A DNA stretch of 20,081 nucleotides from Anaerolineae bacterium (GCA_016926985.1 JAFGNO010000099.1:1-20081); one strand, 5' to 3'; shown: positions 1 to 7,253, numbered from the stretch's first letter. Program-made: numbers and translations. Notes: generated by a model from the sequence alone, not told the origin.

Positions 1-33
1 ATTGCTGCCGGGCTGGGGGTGCTGGGTCGTCAT
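1..33 (-). CDS. start of an unknown protein, cut by the window edge
   Basis: An ATG at 33-31 on the minus strand overlaps the TGA stop (32-30) of the preceding gene as ATGA, the usual sign of translational coupling. Only 11 codons are visible (MTTQHPQPGSN), rich in Pro and Gln, so no function can be given. It would be the third gene of the envelope-protein unit that begins at 1677. The call rests on the 4-nt overlap and on the open frame to the edge. Chance overlap is possible. Confidence 0.45.
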   Translation of the reverse strand, partial: MTTQHPQPGSN

Positions 34-839
34 GGTGCTGATGGCGCGAATGACTTGTAATCAACAACGATCACTGCTTGCTGGGCACCGATCCCATCAT
101 AAGCTACTATCAGCTGCCCGCCGCGCTCAGCGGCACGCCGCACCAGCCAGTAGAGGATTTCCTCAGTGCGCTGTTCGTAAAATACCAGGCCCCGGTAATC
201 CAGGCGGGTGAATGCCCCGTTATAGGTAACGATAAGAAAGCTATCTGTTGTCCCCAATGGATCGCCGGGCTGAAGCGCATAGAAGGATACCTTTTCAGCC
301 TGTTCAATGACCGTCAGGCGTCCCCCGATCAATGCCCCTTGCTCAGTCCATGACAGGGCGCCAACCCAGGGATGATTATCTACGTAAGCTGCTGTTGCGT
401 CAGGATGATAGAAAGAGGCATCGTCAATGACCGGATCAATGACCATCCGGATGGCATCCCCTAAATCCTGAGAGGGAATGCTGGTGGGTGTTACTGTCAC
501 CAGTGCTGTGGGTGTCCCGGTCGGGGTGCGCGCCGGGGTGGGGACCAGGGTATCAAATGGAACGGTATTAATGGGCGAAACACTGCGTGTGGCTGATGGC
601 AATGCGGTAAATATGACAGGAGGCTCTACCGGGTCCGTCGCATAGGTGCTGGCCCAGACAGGCGCCTCGCTGGAAGTCGGGGAACTGGCCAATTCAGTTA
701 TGTCTGGCTGGGGGGATTCAACTACCAGACGGATAGCGGGCAACTGACCGGTTATGCGAAGCCAGAGCAGGACCATGACAACAATGGCGAATACCAGTGC
801 AACCACGGGGAGCACGCTAAATCGCTTTTCTTCGGGCAC
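30..839 (-). CDS. membrane-anchored protein with Ser/Thr/Pro linker, unknown domain
   Basis: 269 residues with a GTG start placed one base after the TGA of the upstream gene (TGACGTG), so it is almost certainly co-translated with it. Residues 9-28 form one hydrophobic helix after a short charged N-terminus (MPEEKR), which suggests an uncleaved anchor with the rest outside the cell. Residues 42-125 are a low-complexity Pro/Thr/Ser linker. Residues 126-269 form a compact domain with hydrophobic strands (for example FLIVTYNG at 201-208 and QLIVAYDGI at 242-250) that I do not recognise. No catalytic motif is evident. Neighbours suggest a cell-surface role; a specific function is not supported. 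Confidence 0.8.
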   Translation of the reverse strand: MPEEKRFSVLPVVALVFAIVVMVLLWLRITGQLPAIRLVVESPQPDITELASSPTSSEAPVWASTYATDPVEPPVIFTALPSATRSVSPINTVPFDTLVPTPARTPTGTPTALVTVTPTSIPSQDLGDAIRMVIDPVIDDASFYHPDATAAYVDNHPWVGALSWTEQGALIGGRLTVIEQAEKVSFYALQPGDPLGTTDSFLIVTYNGAFTRLDYRGLVFYEQRTEEILYWLVRRAAERGGQLIVAYDGIGAQQAVIVVDYKSFAPSAP

Positions 840-840
840 G

Positions 841-1677
841 TCACCGGACCAGCCAGAAGACTAAGTTATCAAAATCAACGCGCATTGTCTCATAAGTGGG
901 GTTGGCAGCATAGAGGGCAATGTCCCCGCGTGGGTGCAGATCGCTCTCAAATACGGCTACTTCAAATGTGTCGAAGTACACGGTAAACACATTATCAAGG
1001 GCGAGAATTCCAATAACATGTACGCCGTTTTCGTTGGCGGATAGGTTGGAAGGCAGCGTTGTGTCAACCAGCGGCGTGGTGATCAGGTCTCCGCCTGCTC
1101 GCGCATACACTGTGAGACGGTTATTGCAGAAAACGGTCAGTGCGTAGTAGTTATTGCCATCCTGCAGGCGGAAGAACAGGCCATACCCCGCTGTCTCCGG
1201 ACAGGTTACCGGGTTGATTTCGACCTGGGTGTAGAAGTTATCTTCGTTGATGCTATCGGTAGCAATATACCGGCGGGCATCGGTGTTAATCTCAAATACA
1301 TATTTACCCCCGGAGAGATAAATATGTACCTGGCCATCATCAATTGTTGGCCAGTTTCTATCATACTGCGAAATGTAAAAAGGTTCGCCAGATGTCCAAT
1401 CCAACACCCCCTCTGGCCGGTTGGGGTAACCTGTCGTGGGCTGCGGCTCTGGTGTTGGCGTGGCATCAACCGTGAGAACAGGCTCGTCGCCAGAGTGGGT
1501 TGCTGTCGGGAACGGGGTAACCGTGGCCTGTGGCAGTTGTGTCCAAGTTGGTATGGGCGTATCGATAAGCGGATAAGGCGTGGTGGTGGGGAGTACCTGA
1601 CCGATCATCCCAGAGGAACAACTGGTAAAAATGAGTACGCTTATAGCAATGAGCAGGATACTTAGGGCGTTTCGCAT
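841..1677 (-). CDS. surface lipoprotein with concanavalin-like (DUF1080/LamG-like) domain
   Basis: 278 residues. Residues 1-19 are a lipoprotein signal peptide ending in the lipobox FTSC, with Cys20 as the predicted lipidated residue. Residues 29-85 are a Pro/Thr linker. Residues 90-278 are rich in beta strands and contain the pattern YGLFFRLQDGNNYYAL (165-180) and a final VDFDNLVFW strand (267-275), typical of concanavalin-like sandwich domains of the DUF1080/LamG type found in secreted carbohydrate-binding proteins. A binding or structural role at the surface is inferred; no catalytic residue is claimed. It is the first gene of a minus-strand unit and is divergent from the deacetylase. The Shine-Dalgarno is weak (GGTAGG upstream of ATG). 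Confidence 0.8.
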   Translation of the reverse strand: MRNALSILLIAISVLIFTSCSSGMIGQVLPTTTPYPLIDTPIPTWTQLPQATVTPFPTATHSGDEPVLTVDATPTPEPQPTTGYPNRPEGVLDWTSGEPFYISQYDRNWPTIDDGQVHIYLSGGKYVFEINTDARRYIATDSINEDNFYTQVEINPVTCPETAGYGLFFRLQDGNNYYALTVFCNNRLTVYARAGGDLITTPLVDTTLPSNLSANENGVHVIGILALDNVFTVYFDTFEVAVFESDLHPRGDIALYAANPTYETMRVDFDNLVFWLVR

Positions 1678-1833
1678 GGAGCCTACCGGGTTTCTGATAC
1701 CATATCTCAGGCGGATATTAACGCACCCATTCAGGATTGCACAGTTTTTAAGCTGACCTATGGCTCATCCAGTACCAATCTACCGGCGGCCGTGCTGCTT
1801 TCTGTTGGTTGTCTAACAATATGTCCTGTGGCA

Positions 1834-1863
1834 TTGACACCCGGCAATACAATACGGTATTCT
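1834..1863 (+). promoter_or_regulatory. sigma-70-type promoter giving a leaderless deacetylase mRNA
   Basis: A perfect -35 TTGACA (1834-1839), an 18-nt spacer and a -10 TATTCT (1858-1863). The ATG at 1871 begins 7 nt after the -10, so transcription would start at or next to the A of the start codon. No Shine-Dalgarno precedes this ATG, which fits a leaderless transcript. The same geometry occurs at 9057-9085 and 15127-15155. Confidence 0.7.
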
Positions 1864-1870
1864 CGCAGCC

Positions 1871-2905
1871 ATGAGCACGACTCCAAACCGCCGGAAACTG
1901 CCAACCCGGAAAACCTCGCAAGGTGTTGATCCCGGCCGATTGCTGGCCTCAGTTGCCAGCATCAGTCTGCTTGTATTGCTTGGTGGTTCGGTCTTACTGG
2001 CCCTGCCAGGCGCCAATGCCCAGATGCCTGGCACTGAAATTGCTACCACATCAATCGCTACAGAGCAGGCTACATTGACCCCGACGCCATCCTCCACACC
2101 GCCCCCGACAATAACCAGCACACCATTTCCAACTGAAACAACAGCGGCTCTCTCCCCTTCCCCCGTGGCATCAGCAGAGCTGACCCCCTTGCCTATACCT
2201 GATGATAAACCTCGCACGTTGTGGGTGCCGATCCTGATGTATCACTACGTGAGCGTCCCACCCGAGGGCGCCGATCCCTACCGGATTAACCTATCCATCA
2301 GCCCGGATAGGTTCCACGAGCAGATGGCCTGGCTCAAAGACAACGGATATGAAACTATCTCGTTGTATGACCTGGTTTATGCACTGAACACTGGTCAGCC
2401 TGAATTGCCAGAAAAGCCAGTCATCGTGACCTTTGATGATGGCTATATTGATAACTATGAAAACGCGTTTCCGGTTTTGTATGATCTGAGTTTCACGGCA
2501 ACGTTTTTTATCCTGACGGACGTGGTTGACCTTGGTACAGATGGTTATATGACCTGGGATCAGCTTGCTGAAATGAAAGAGTCGGGAATGGATGTTGAGG
2601 TCCATGGGCGCTGGCATGAGGGAATGGCTAACCGCAGCTATGACTGGCTGGTATTCCACCTGCTGGGGCCAGCAGAGACTATTGAGGCAACCCTGGGATA
2701 TCGCCCCAGATTGCTGGCATATCCCTCAGGCAGTTATGATGCATATACTATTGAGATAGCGCGCCAGGCGGGGTACTGGGCCGCGGTTACCACGGCCAGT
2801 GGACGGGAACAGGAAAAAGACCGCATCTTTGAACTCCAGCGCGTACGTGTGCTGGGAAGCTGGTCATTGCCTGTCTTTGCAGCCGTGATGGGACAGGGTG
2901 AGTAA
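1871..2905 (+). CDS. secreted or membrane-anchored polysaccharide deacetylase (NodB domain, CE4)
   Basis: 344 residues. A Lys/Arg-rich N-terminus is followed by a hydrophobic helix (about 25-47, possible cleavage after GANA at 50), then a Pro/Thr/Ser linker (60-112), then a NodB homology domain (117-340). The domain opens with PILMYHYV (120-127). Motif 1 is TFDDGY (187-192), carrying the catalytic base and metal-binding Asp. The metal-binding HxxxH is HGRWH (245-249), and AYPSG (283-287) matches the later active-site motif. Family knowledge: CE4 enzymes remove N- or O-acetyl groups from peptidoglycan or other polysaccharides with a divalent metal. The exact substrate cannot be read from sequence. 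The start is set by the leaderless promoter just upstream. Confidence 0.92.
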   Translation: MSTTPNRRKLPTRKTSQGVDPGRLLASVASISLLVLLGGSVLLALPGANAQMPGTEIATTSIATEQATLTPTPSSTPPPTITSTPFPTETTAALSPSPVASAELTPLPIPDDKPRTLWVPILMYHYVSVPPEGADPYRINLSISPDRFHEQMAWLKDNGYETISLYDLVYALNTGQPELPEKPVIVTFDDGYIDNYENAFPVLYDLSFTATFFILTDVVDLGTDGYMTWDQLAEMKESGMDVEVHGRWHEGMANRSYDWLVFHLLGPAETIEATLGYRPRLLAYPSGSYDAYTIEIARQAGYWAAVTTASGREQEKDRIFELQRVRVLGSWSLPVFAAVMGQGE

Positions 2906-2937
2906 ACCTGTAAATTGAAAGGTTTGGAGGGGAAATT

Positions 2938-3582
2938 ATGCAATGGCTGAAAAGGCAGTCGGCAGGGAGAGTTCTTACCTTTGCTGCACTGTTGAGTCTG
3001 GTTGTGTTTACGGTATGGATTGTCGTGGTTTACGTGCTCTGGCGTGCGGGCGACCGGATTGATGCTGGCTGGGACCTGTGGGCCATGCTGGAAGGAGCGT
3101 CGTCGGCGGCTGCATTTGCCACGGTGATCGGGGGCGGCGTGGTTGTTCTGGCCCAGCTCGTCGAATCAATCGACAACCGGAACCTGGCAGTTTATAACAA
3201 TATATTCGAAAAACTCATGGATCCCGAGGAGATTGAAGCCCGGCGCTGGATTTACCTGAACCTGCCGGATGACCCTGAAGTGGGATTGGCCAATCTTGAC
3301 CCTGTAGGCCAGCAGCATGTCAAACGCGTGCTGAACTCCTTTGATCACCTGGGTTTCCTGTTACAGCAAAACTGGATTACCACCGACGCGATTATTATCT
3401 GGGTGAGCCCAATTGTGGTAAAGGTCTGGGAAAAGCTTGGGCCTTATGTGGATTATGAAGCAGTCCGGCGCAATGAACCAGATTATTACAGTGCGGTGCG
3501 GTTCCTGTCCAGCCGATGCCGGGCGTGGCGTGAAAAGAACCTGCCACATAAAGACGTCGTATGGGTCGAGGATGCGCTTTAG
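2938..3582 (+). CDS. small membrane protein resembling the DUF4760 family
   Basis: 214 residues. Two hydrophobic segments (about 12-35 and 50-73) are separated by a short charged loop, followed by a soluble alpha-helical region (75-214). The run YNNIFEKLMDPEEIEARRWIY (85-105) and the later FDHLGFLLQQNWI (134-146) resemble DUF4760-type proteins, which have no assigned function. It follows the deacetylase by 32 nt and has a strong Shine-Dalgarno (GGAGGGG, 2925-2931), so it is probably in the same transcript. The family name is from memory and not certain. Confidence 0.75.
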   Translation: MQWLKRQSAGRVLTFAALLSLVVFTVWIVVVYVLWRAGDRIDAGWDLWAMLEGASSAAAFATVIGGGVVVLAQLVESIDNRNLAVYNNIFEKLMDPEEIEARRWIYLNLPDDPEVGLANLDPVGQQHVKRVLNSFDHLGFLLQQNWITTDAIIIWVSPIVVKVWEKLGPYVDYEAVRRNEPDYYSAVRFLSSRCRAWREKNLPHKDVVWVEDAL

Positions 3583-3601
3583 ATTGCTTTGAGGTCTAGC
3601 C

Positions 3602-3642
3602 GATAGCTTCTGAGAGCTTTTGATAGCAGTTCTCGTTATAGT
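3602..3642 (+). promoter_or_regulatory. 10-bp-phased GATAGC repeat array and -10 upstream of mvaA
   Basis: Three hexamers lie at exact 10-bp steps: GATAGC (3602-3607), GAGAGC (3612-3617) and GATAGC (3622-3627), with T-rich bases between them. A -10-like TATAGT follows at 3637-3642, 9 nt after the last unit, and the predicted mvaA start is 52 nt further on. No good -35 is present, which suits an activator-dependent promoter in which the direct repeats replace the -35. The same array type, sharing AGCTTTTGAYAGC, occurs at 6465-6516 before the DUF35 genes. Confidence 0.6.
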
Positions 3643-3694
3643 TACCGTGCGCCTATCATGGATGCACGGATTTTTTTGTAGGGGATGCCCCAAA

Positions 3695-5008
3695 ATGATA
3701 ATGACCTCTCGGCTTCCAGGCTTCTATCAAAAGTCAGTATTGGAGCGTGCTCAAATCATTGCTGAGCAGGCCAATTTAACGCCTGATGAGATAGATGTAT
3801 TAATCGGCTCTCAGGGACTGACTCCCGACCTGGCTGATAAGCTGATCGAGAATGTAGTCGGCGTGTTTGGGATGCCCCTGGGGATCGCCACCAATTTCAC
3901 CATCAATGGGCAGGATGTGCTGGTTCCCATGGTTATCGAGGAGCCGTCGGTGGTCGCTGCTGCCAGTTATATGGCCCGACTGATCCGGGCTGGCGGCGGA
4001 TTCAGGACAAGCAGCACTGCCCCGGAGATGATTGGCCAGATCCAGATACTGGACTTGCAAGACCTGGATATGGCTGAAGCGGCAATCCGCGCACATGAAG
4101 ATGAACTCACTGATATTGCCACAAAGAGTGACCCGGTTATCATGGAGCTGGGTGGAGGCCCTCGTGGTTTTGAGGTCCGGAAATTGGTGGACACGCCGGT
4201 CGGGCCTATGCTGGTAGTGCATCTGGTGTTCGACTGCCGGGACGCCATGGGCGCGAATATGGTCAACACAGCCTGCGAAAACCTCGCAGACCCGCTTGAG
4301 CGCATCACTGGTGGGCGGGTGGGCTTACGGATTCTCTCCAACCTGGCGGATCGCCGGCTGGCCCGCACGGAATGCGCCATTCCTGCCAATGAGCTGGCGT
4401 TTGAGGGGTTTTCTGGTGAGCAAGTGGTGAAAGGGATTATTGAAGCCTGGGCTTTTGCCGCTGCCGACCCATACCGGGCTGCTACTCACAATAAGGGGAT
4501 CATGAACGGTATTGACCCCGTGGTGATTGCAACCGGGAATGACTGGCGGGCAATTGAGGCTGGCGCACATGCTTATGCAGCGCGCAGCGGGCAATATACC
4601 TCCCTGACTGCCTGGCGTGAAAATCCTGATGGGGACCTGGTCGGCTCGCTGGAGATGCCTATGGCGATCGGGACTGTGGGCGGGGCAACGCGTGTTCATC
4701 CACTGGCAAAAGTGGCCCTCAAAATCCTGAGGGTGGAGACAGCCAACCAGCTTGCCGAGATCGTTGTCAGTGTTGGGCTTGCTCAGAACCTCGGCGCACT
4801 GCGGGCGCTGGCAACCGAGGGTATACAGAAAGGGCATATGGCCCTTCATGCCCGGCAGATTGCCCTTGCAGCGGGCGCGTCGCCTGAACAGATTGAGCCG
4901 CTGGTAGCCGCCATGATCAAATCCAGACAGATTAACCTGATCTTTGCACAAAAGTTTTTAACCCATCCTGAAGGGATCGGCGCAGAACAAGGAACTGCTG
5001 ATTCATGA
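3695..5008 (+). CDS. mvaA: class II hydroxymethylglutaryl-CoA reductase
   Basis: 437 residues from the ATG at 3695. The frame stays open upstream to 3620, but the start MIMTSRLPGF aligns position by position with the N-terminus of the Pseudomonas mevalonii enzyme, and GTAGGGG (3679-3685) serves as ribosome site. The enzyme interconverts HMG-CoA and mevalonate using a nicotinamide cofactor. Visible motifs are ENVVG (52-56), EEPSVVAA (82-89, catalytic Glu83), DAMGANMVN (183-191), THNKG (catalytic Lys267), GNDWRA (Asp283) and GHMALHARQ (His381). All four catalytic residues fall on the same numbers as in P. mevalonii. Asp146, linked there to NADH preference, is also present. The 3' end overlaps mvaS by ATGA, so the setting is mevalonate synthesis rather than degradation (inference). 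Confidence 0.97.
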   Translation: MIMTSRLPGFYQKSVLERAQIIAEQANLTPDEIDVLIGSQGLTPDLADKLIENVVGVFGMPLGIATNFTINGQDVLVPMVIEEPSVVAAASYMARLIRAGGGFRTSSTAPEMIGQIQILDLQDLDMAEAAIRAHEDELTDIATKSDPVIMELGGGPRGFEVRKLVDTPVGPMLVVHLVFDCRDAMGANMVNTACENLADPLERITGGRVGLRILSNLADRRLARTECAIPANELAFEGFSGEQVVKGIIEAWAFAAADPYRAATHNKGIMNGIDPVVIATGNDWRAIEAGAHAYAARSGQYTSLTAWRENPDGDLVGSLEMPMAIGTVGGATRVHPLAKVALKILRVETANQLAEIVVSVGLAQNLGALRALATEGIQKGHMALHARQIALAAGASPEQIEPLVAAMIKSRQINLIFAQKFLTHPEGIGAEQGTADS

Positions 5009-6090
5009 GTTCTGAAGAAAAAAGAGACAAACCGGGCAGATTGTTGAAGACTGACAAACCGGTTGGCATAACCGGTTATGGGGCATATCTTCCCCGGTAT
5101 CGCCTGCCTGCGAGCGAGGTCTCACGCATCTGGACAGGCGGGATGGGGGGTAAGCCTATCCGGGAAAAAACTGTGCCGGGCCTGGATGAAGATGTGGTCA
5201 CGATGTCCATTGAGGCTGCACGAAACGCGCTGTCCAGGGCACAGATTGCGCCAACCGATATTCGTGCCGTATGGGTGGGCAGCGAATCACATCCTTACGC
5301 GGTTAAACCCACCTCTACCATTGTGGCCGAAGCAATCGGCGCAGTGCCCGATGTTCAGGCTGCTGACTGGGAATTTGCCTGCAAAGCGGGGAGCGAGGCT
5401 TTACAGGCCACCATTGGCTTTGTGGGCAGCGGTATGGCATCCTATGCCTTGAGTATTGGTATGGACACTGCGCAGGGACGACCAGGCGATGCCCTGGAGT
5501 ATACTGCGGCTGCTGGCGGGGCGGCCTTTATCGTCGGAGATGGGGCGAGCAGTCTGGCCGTTTTTGAGGCAACCTATTCCTACGTTACCGATACGCCAGA
5601 TTTCTGGCGGCGCGCGCACGAAGTCTACCCGTCACATGGTGACCGGTTTACCGGTGAGCCAGCTTACTTCCGGCATGTCATGGCCGCGGCCCAGGTGATT
5701 ATGAGTGACCTGGGTGCAGAGGCCGGGGATTTTGACCATGTAACCTTCCACCAACCCAATGTCAAATTCCCTTCGCGCGTAGCCAAGATGCTTGGGTTTT
5801 CAGAAGAGCAATATAAAACCGGGCTGCTTGCTGACCGGGTTGGGAATGTCTATGCTGGATCGTCGCTGCTGGGTTTAAGTGCCATTCTTGATGAAGCACG
5901 GCCCGGTGATCGGATACTGGTTGTCTCGTATGGCTCCGGAGCCGGCTCGGATGCTCTGGTGATGCGCGTCACCGACATCATTGCAGAACGCCAGAACCTG
6001 GCTCCAAAAACCTCCCATTATATTGCCCGACGGACAGAGATTGATTACGCCACATATACCCGCTACCGTGGCAAACTGCTGACAAAATAA
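5005..6090 (+). CDS. mvaS: hydroxymethylglutaryl-CoA synthase, archaeal type
   Basis: 361 residues; ATG overlaps the mvaA stop (ATGA). The enzyme condenses acetyl-CoA with acetoacetyl-CoA to HMG-CoA, the committed entry to the mevalonate pathway, in the cytoplasm. It has a thiolase fold. Motifs are GYGAYLPRYR (24-33, the archaeal-type opening), SESHPYAVKP (93-102, with the probable general acid/base Glu94), EFACKAGSEA (123-132, nucleophile Cys126), FHQPN (248-252, His249) and GNVYAGSSLLGL (280-291). An extra 18 residues precede the usual start, with no motif. In archaea this enzyme forms a complex with a thiolase and a DUF35 protein; here DUF35 genes follow at 6572 and 6791 but no thiolase gene is present. 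Confidence 0.95.
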   Translation: MSSEEKRDKPGRLLKTDKPVGITGYGAYLPRYRLPASEVSRIWTGGMGGKPIREKTVPGLDEDVVTMSIEAARNALSRAQIAPTDIRAVWVGSESHPYAVKPTSTIVAEAIGAVPDVQAADWEFACKAGSEALQATIGFVGSGMASYALSIGMDTAQGRPGDALEYTAAAGGAAFIVGDGASSLAVFEATYSYVTDTPDFWRRAHEVYPSHGDRFTGEPAYFRHVMAAAQVIMSDLGAEAGDFDHVTFHQPNVKFPSRVAKMLGFSEEQYKTGLLADRVGNVYAGSSLLGLSAILDEARPGDRILVVSYGSGAGSDALVMRVTDIIAERQNLAPKTSHYIARRTEIDYATYTRYRGKLLTK

Positions 6091-6145
6091 GGGACGCTAC
6101 GCTTCATATAAGAAGCTGTTACCCAAATATCCTCTTATCGCTCGC

Positions 6146-6292
6146 TTAAATTTCTGGCAGTTTCGAAGATTCCTCCGGGGAAACTGGCCCCAGACGGTCA
6201 CTTATGCGTGATTCTGCCTTGTAAATCCGGGCAACAAGGTCCATATCGCTGCCAAGAACACACCCGGTTGGGATAGTTTGGTTAATTTTCAC
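6146..6292 (-). other. possible 48-aa small ORF or gene remnant, antisense in the gap
   Basis: A GTG-started frame of 48 codons ends in TAA at 6148-6146. The peptide has protein-like composition, with a plausible amphipathic stretch around DLVARIYKAESRISDR (18-33). No Shine-Dalgarno precedes the GTG. The open frame extends 5 further codons upstream without a start before a stop. It could be a chance frame, the tail of a decayed gene, or a real small protein. Confidence is low. Confidence 0.2.
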
Positions 6293-6464
6293 AAGTTGTA
6301 AAGACCGGTTCTCGCCTCATTGGCTGACGCGCTCTTTGCAATCTTTAGATATATTCTATGCAAATGATTGACAAAGCGACGTTGAATTCTCTGAACTGCT
6401 GAAAAAATGAGCGAACCATGAGTATCCTGACAATTACCGGGAAAAAACACCAAATCACGAAGTT

Positions 6465-6516
6465 GATAGCTTTTGACAGCATGATGGAGGTTCTGATAGC
6501 CGAACTATGATATTAA
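6465..6516 (+). promoter_or_regulatory. 10-bp-phased GAYAGC repeat array and -10 upstream of the DUF35 genes
   Basis: GATAGC (6465-6470), GACAGC (6475-6480), a degenerate unit TGGAGG (6485-6490) and GATAGC (6495-6500) lie at exact 10-bp steps. A -10-like TATTAA (6511-6516) follows 10 nt after the last unit (GATATT at 6509 is an alternative at 8 nt). The first downstream start codon is 55 nt after the -10, close to the 52 nt seen at mvaA. Structure and spacing match the array at 3602-3642, so both are probably bound by the same activator. Confidence 0.6.
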
Positions 6517-6571
6517 TATAGGCGGCACCGGAAACAGGGCCGATTTCAAACTGAAATGAGGAACAGTCAAA

Positions 6572-6775
6572 ATGGAAATTGCGCGTCATTGGCGTCTACG
6601 TGAACAGCGATATGGATTGACAGGAACCATTTGCACCAAGTGCGGTAAACGTTTTTTTACTGAGCGGATGGTTTGTGACTCATGTAACAGCATCTCGGAA
6701 GATGATTCCCATCACTATGAAGCACATAGAACCCCTATAGATACCCCCCGGACCTATGAAATGGCTCACCGGTAG
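6572..6775 (+). CDS. stand-alone DUF35-type zinc-ribbon protein lacking the OB fold
   Basis: 67 residues. The N-terminal helix HWRLREQRY (6-14) and the four-cysteine zinc ribbon (Cys21, Cys24, Cys35, Cys38) have the same length and spacing as in the next gene, so the two are tandem paralogues. The OB-fold half that normally follows is missing; instead there is a polar 29-residue tail unlike the family. GAGGA (6558-6562) is a good ribosome site. It may be a functional zinc-ribbon subunit or adaptor, or a duplicated copy truncated by deletion and now decaying. The surrounding DNA is more AT-rich than its neighbours, which slightly favours decay. Confidence 0.65.
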   Translation: MEIARHWRLREQRYGLTGTICTKCGKRFFTERMVCDSCNSISEDDSHHYEAHRTPIDTPRTYEMAHR

Positions 6776-6790
6776 ACCAAGATCGAGAAC

Positions 6791-7186
6791 ATGAACCTTT
6801 CACAAAACTGGCGACTGGCCGAACAACGCTACCGGTTGGTAGGAGAGATATGCCCGCACTGCGGGGTCAAGATTTACCCGCCACGCGATGCTTGCCCGGA
6901 TTGCTCACAGCCAGCCCAGGAACGCTTTACCTTCTCTGGAAAGGGCGAAATCTACAGCTATACGGTAGTTCTTGATGCCCCGGAGGGGTATGAAGAACAG
7001 GTGCCCTACTTAATAGCGCTGGTGAAGCTGGACGAAGGCCCAATGCTGACCGCTCAACTGACAGACTTTGATAGAGAGCCGGAGATTGGCGATCGGGTTG
7101 AGATGGTAACCCGTAAATTGCGGACTGAAGGCAATGCGGGGATTATCGTCTATGGGTATAAATTTCGTCCCCTGCTCATGCCCTAA
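6791..7186 (+). CDS. DUF35 zinc-ribbon/OB-fold protein, acyl-CoA channel partner of HMG-CoA synthase
   Basis: 131 residues, full family length. It contains an N-terminal helix (NWRLAEQRYRL, 6-16), a zinc ribbon with CPHC (21-24) and CPDC (35-38), and an OB-fold (45-131) with GKGEIYSYTVV (50-60) and the PYLIALVKLDEG strand (72-83). In archaea such proteins bridge acetoacetyl-CoA thiolase and HMG-CoA synthase and pass the CoA intermediate between active sites. Placement after mvaS supports the same role here, but the thiolase is not in the window. The gap to the paralogue upstream is 15 nt. The transcript ends at the hairpin 7198-7238. Confidence 0.88.
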   Translation: MNLSQNWRLAEQRYRLVGEICPHCGVKIYPPRDACPDCSQPAQERFTFSGKGEIYSYTVVLDAPEGYEEQVPYLIALVKLDEGPMLTAQLTDFDREPEIGDRVEMVTRKLRTEGNAGIIVYGYKFRPLLMP

Positions 7187-7197
7187 CACCTTATCAG

Positions 7198-7238
7198 AAA
7201 ACATAAAGCCCTGGCTCAACTCCAGGGCCTTATGTTTT
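7198..7238. terminator. bidirectional intrinsic terminator between DUF35 gene and S1-like gene
   Basis: A hairpin with an outer stem AAAACATAA/TTATGTTTT (9 bp), one A/C mismatch, an inner stem GCCCTGG/CCAGGGC (7 bp) and a 7-nt loop (CTCAACT). The A-tract on one side and T-tract on the other allow termination in both directions. It lies between two convergent genes. Confidence 0.85.
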
Positions 7239-7253
7239 GTGCAAACAAGGGGG

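Larger units (their letters stand above)
6091..6571. other. 481-bp gene-poor gap inside the mevalonate block
   Basis: No plus-strand gene of convincing length is present, and the sequence is visibly more AT-rich than the flanking genes. It holds a weak minus-strand 48-codon frame (6146-6292) and the repeat-array promoter at 6465-6516. I see no intrinsic terminator after mvaS and no recognisable thiolase remnant. The gap occupies the place where the thiolase gene lies in many archaeal-type HMG-CoA synthase clusters. Confidence 0.6.

Noticed and set aside
1700..1760. Promoter for the minus-strand lipoprotein gene (TAATAT with a poor -35)
   Set aside because: The -35 match is too weak and other -10-like sequences compete, so no position can be supported.
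2906..2937. Terminator hairpin (AAACCT/AGGTTT) between deacetylase and the next gene
   Set aside because: The stem is only 6 bp and AT-rich, lacks a T-tract, and the downstream ribosome site lies against it.
3620..3694. Longer N-terminus for HMG-CoA reductase starting at 3620
   Set aside because: It overlaps the repeat array and the -10, has no family match, and the start at 3695 aligns with the known enzyme.
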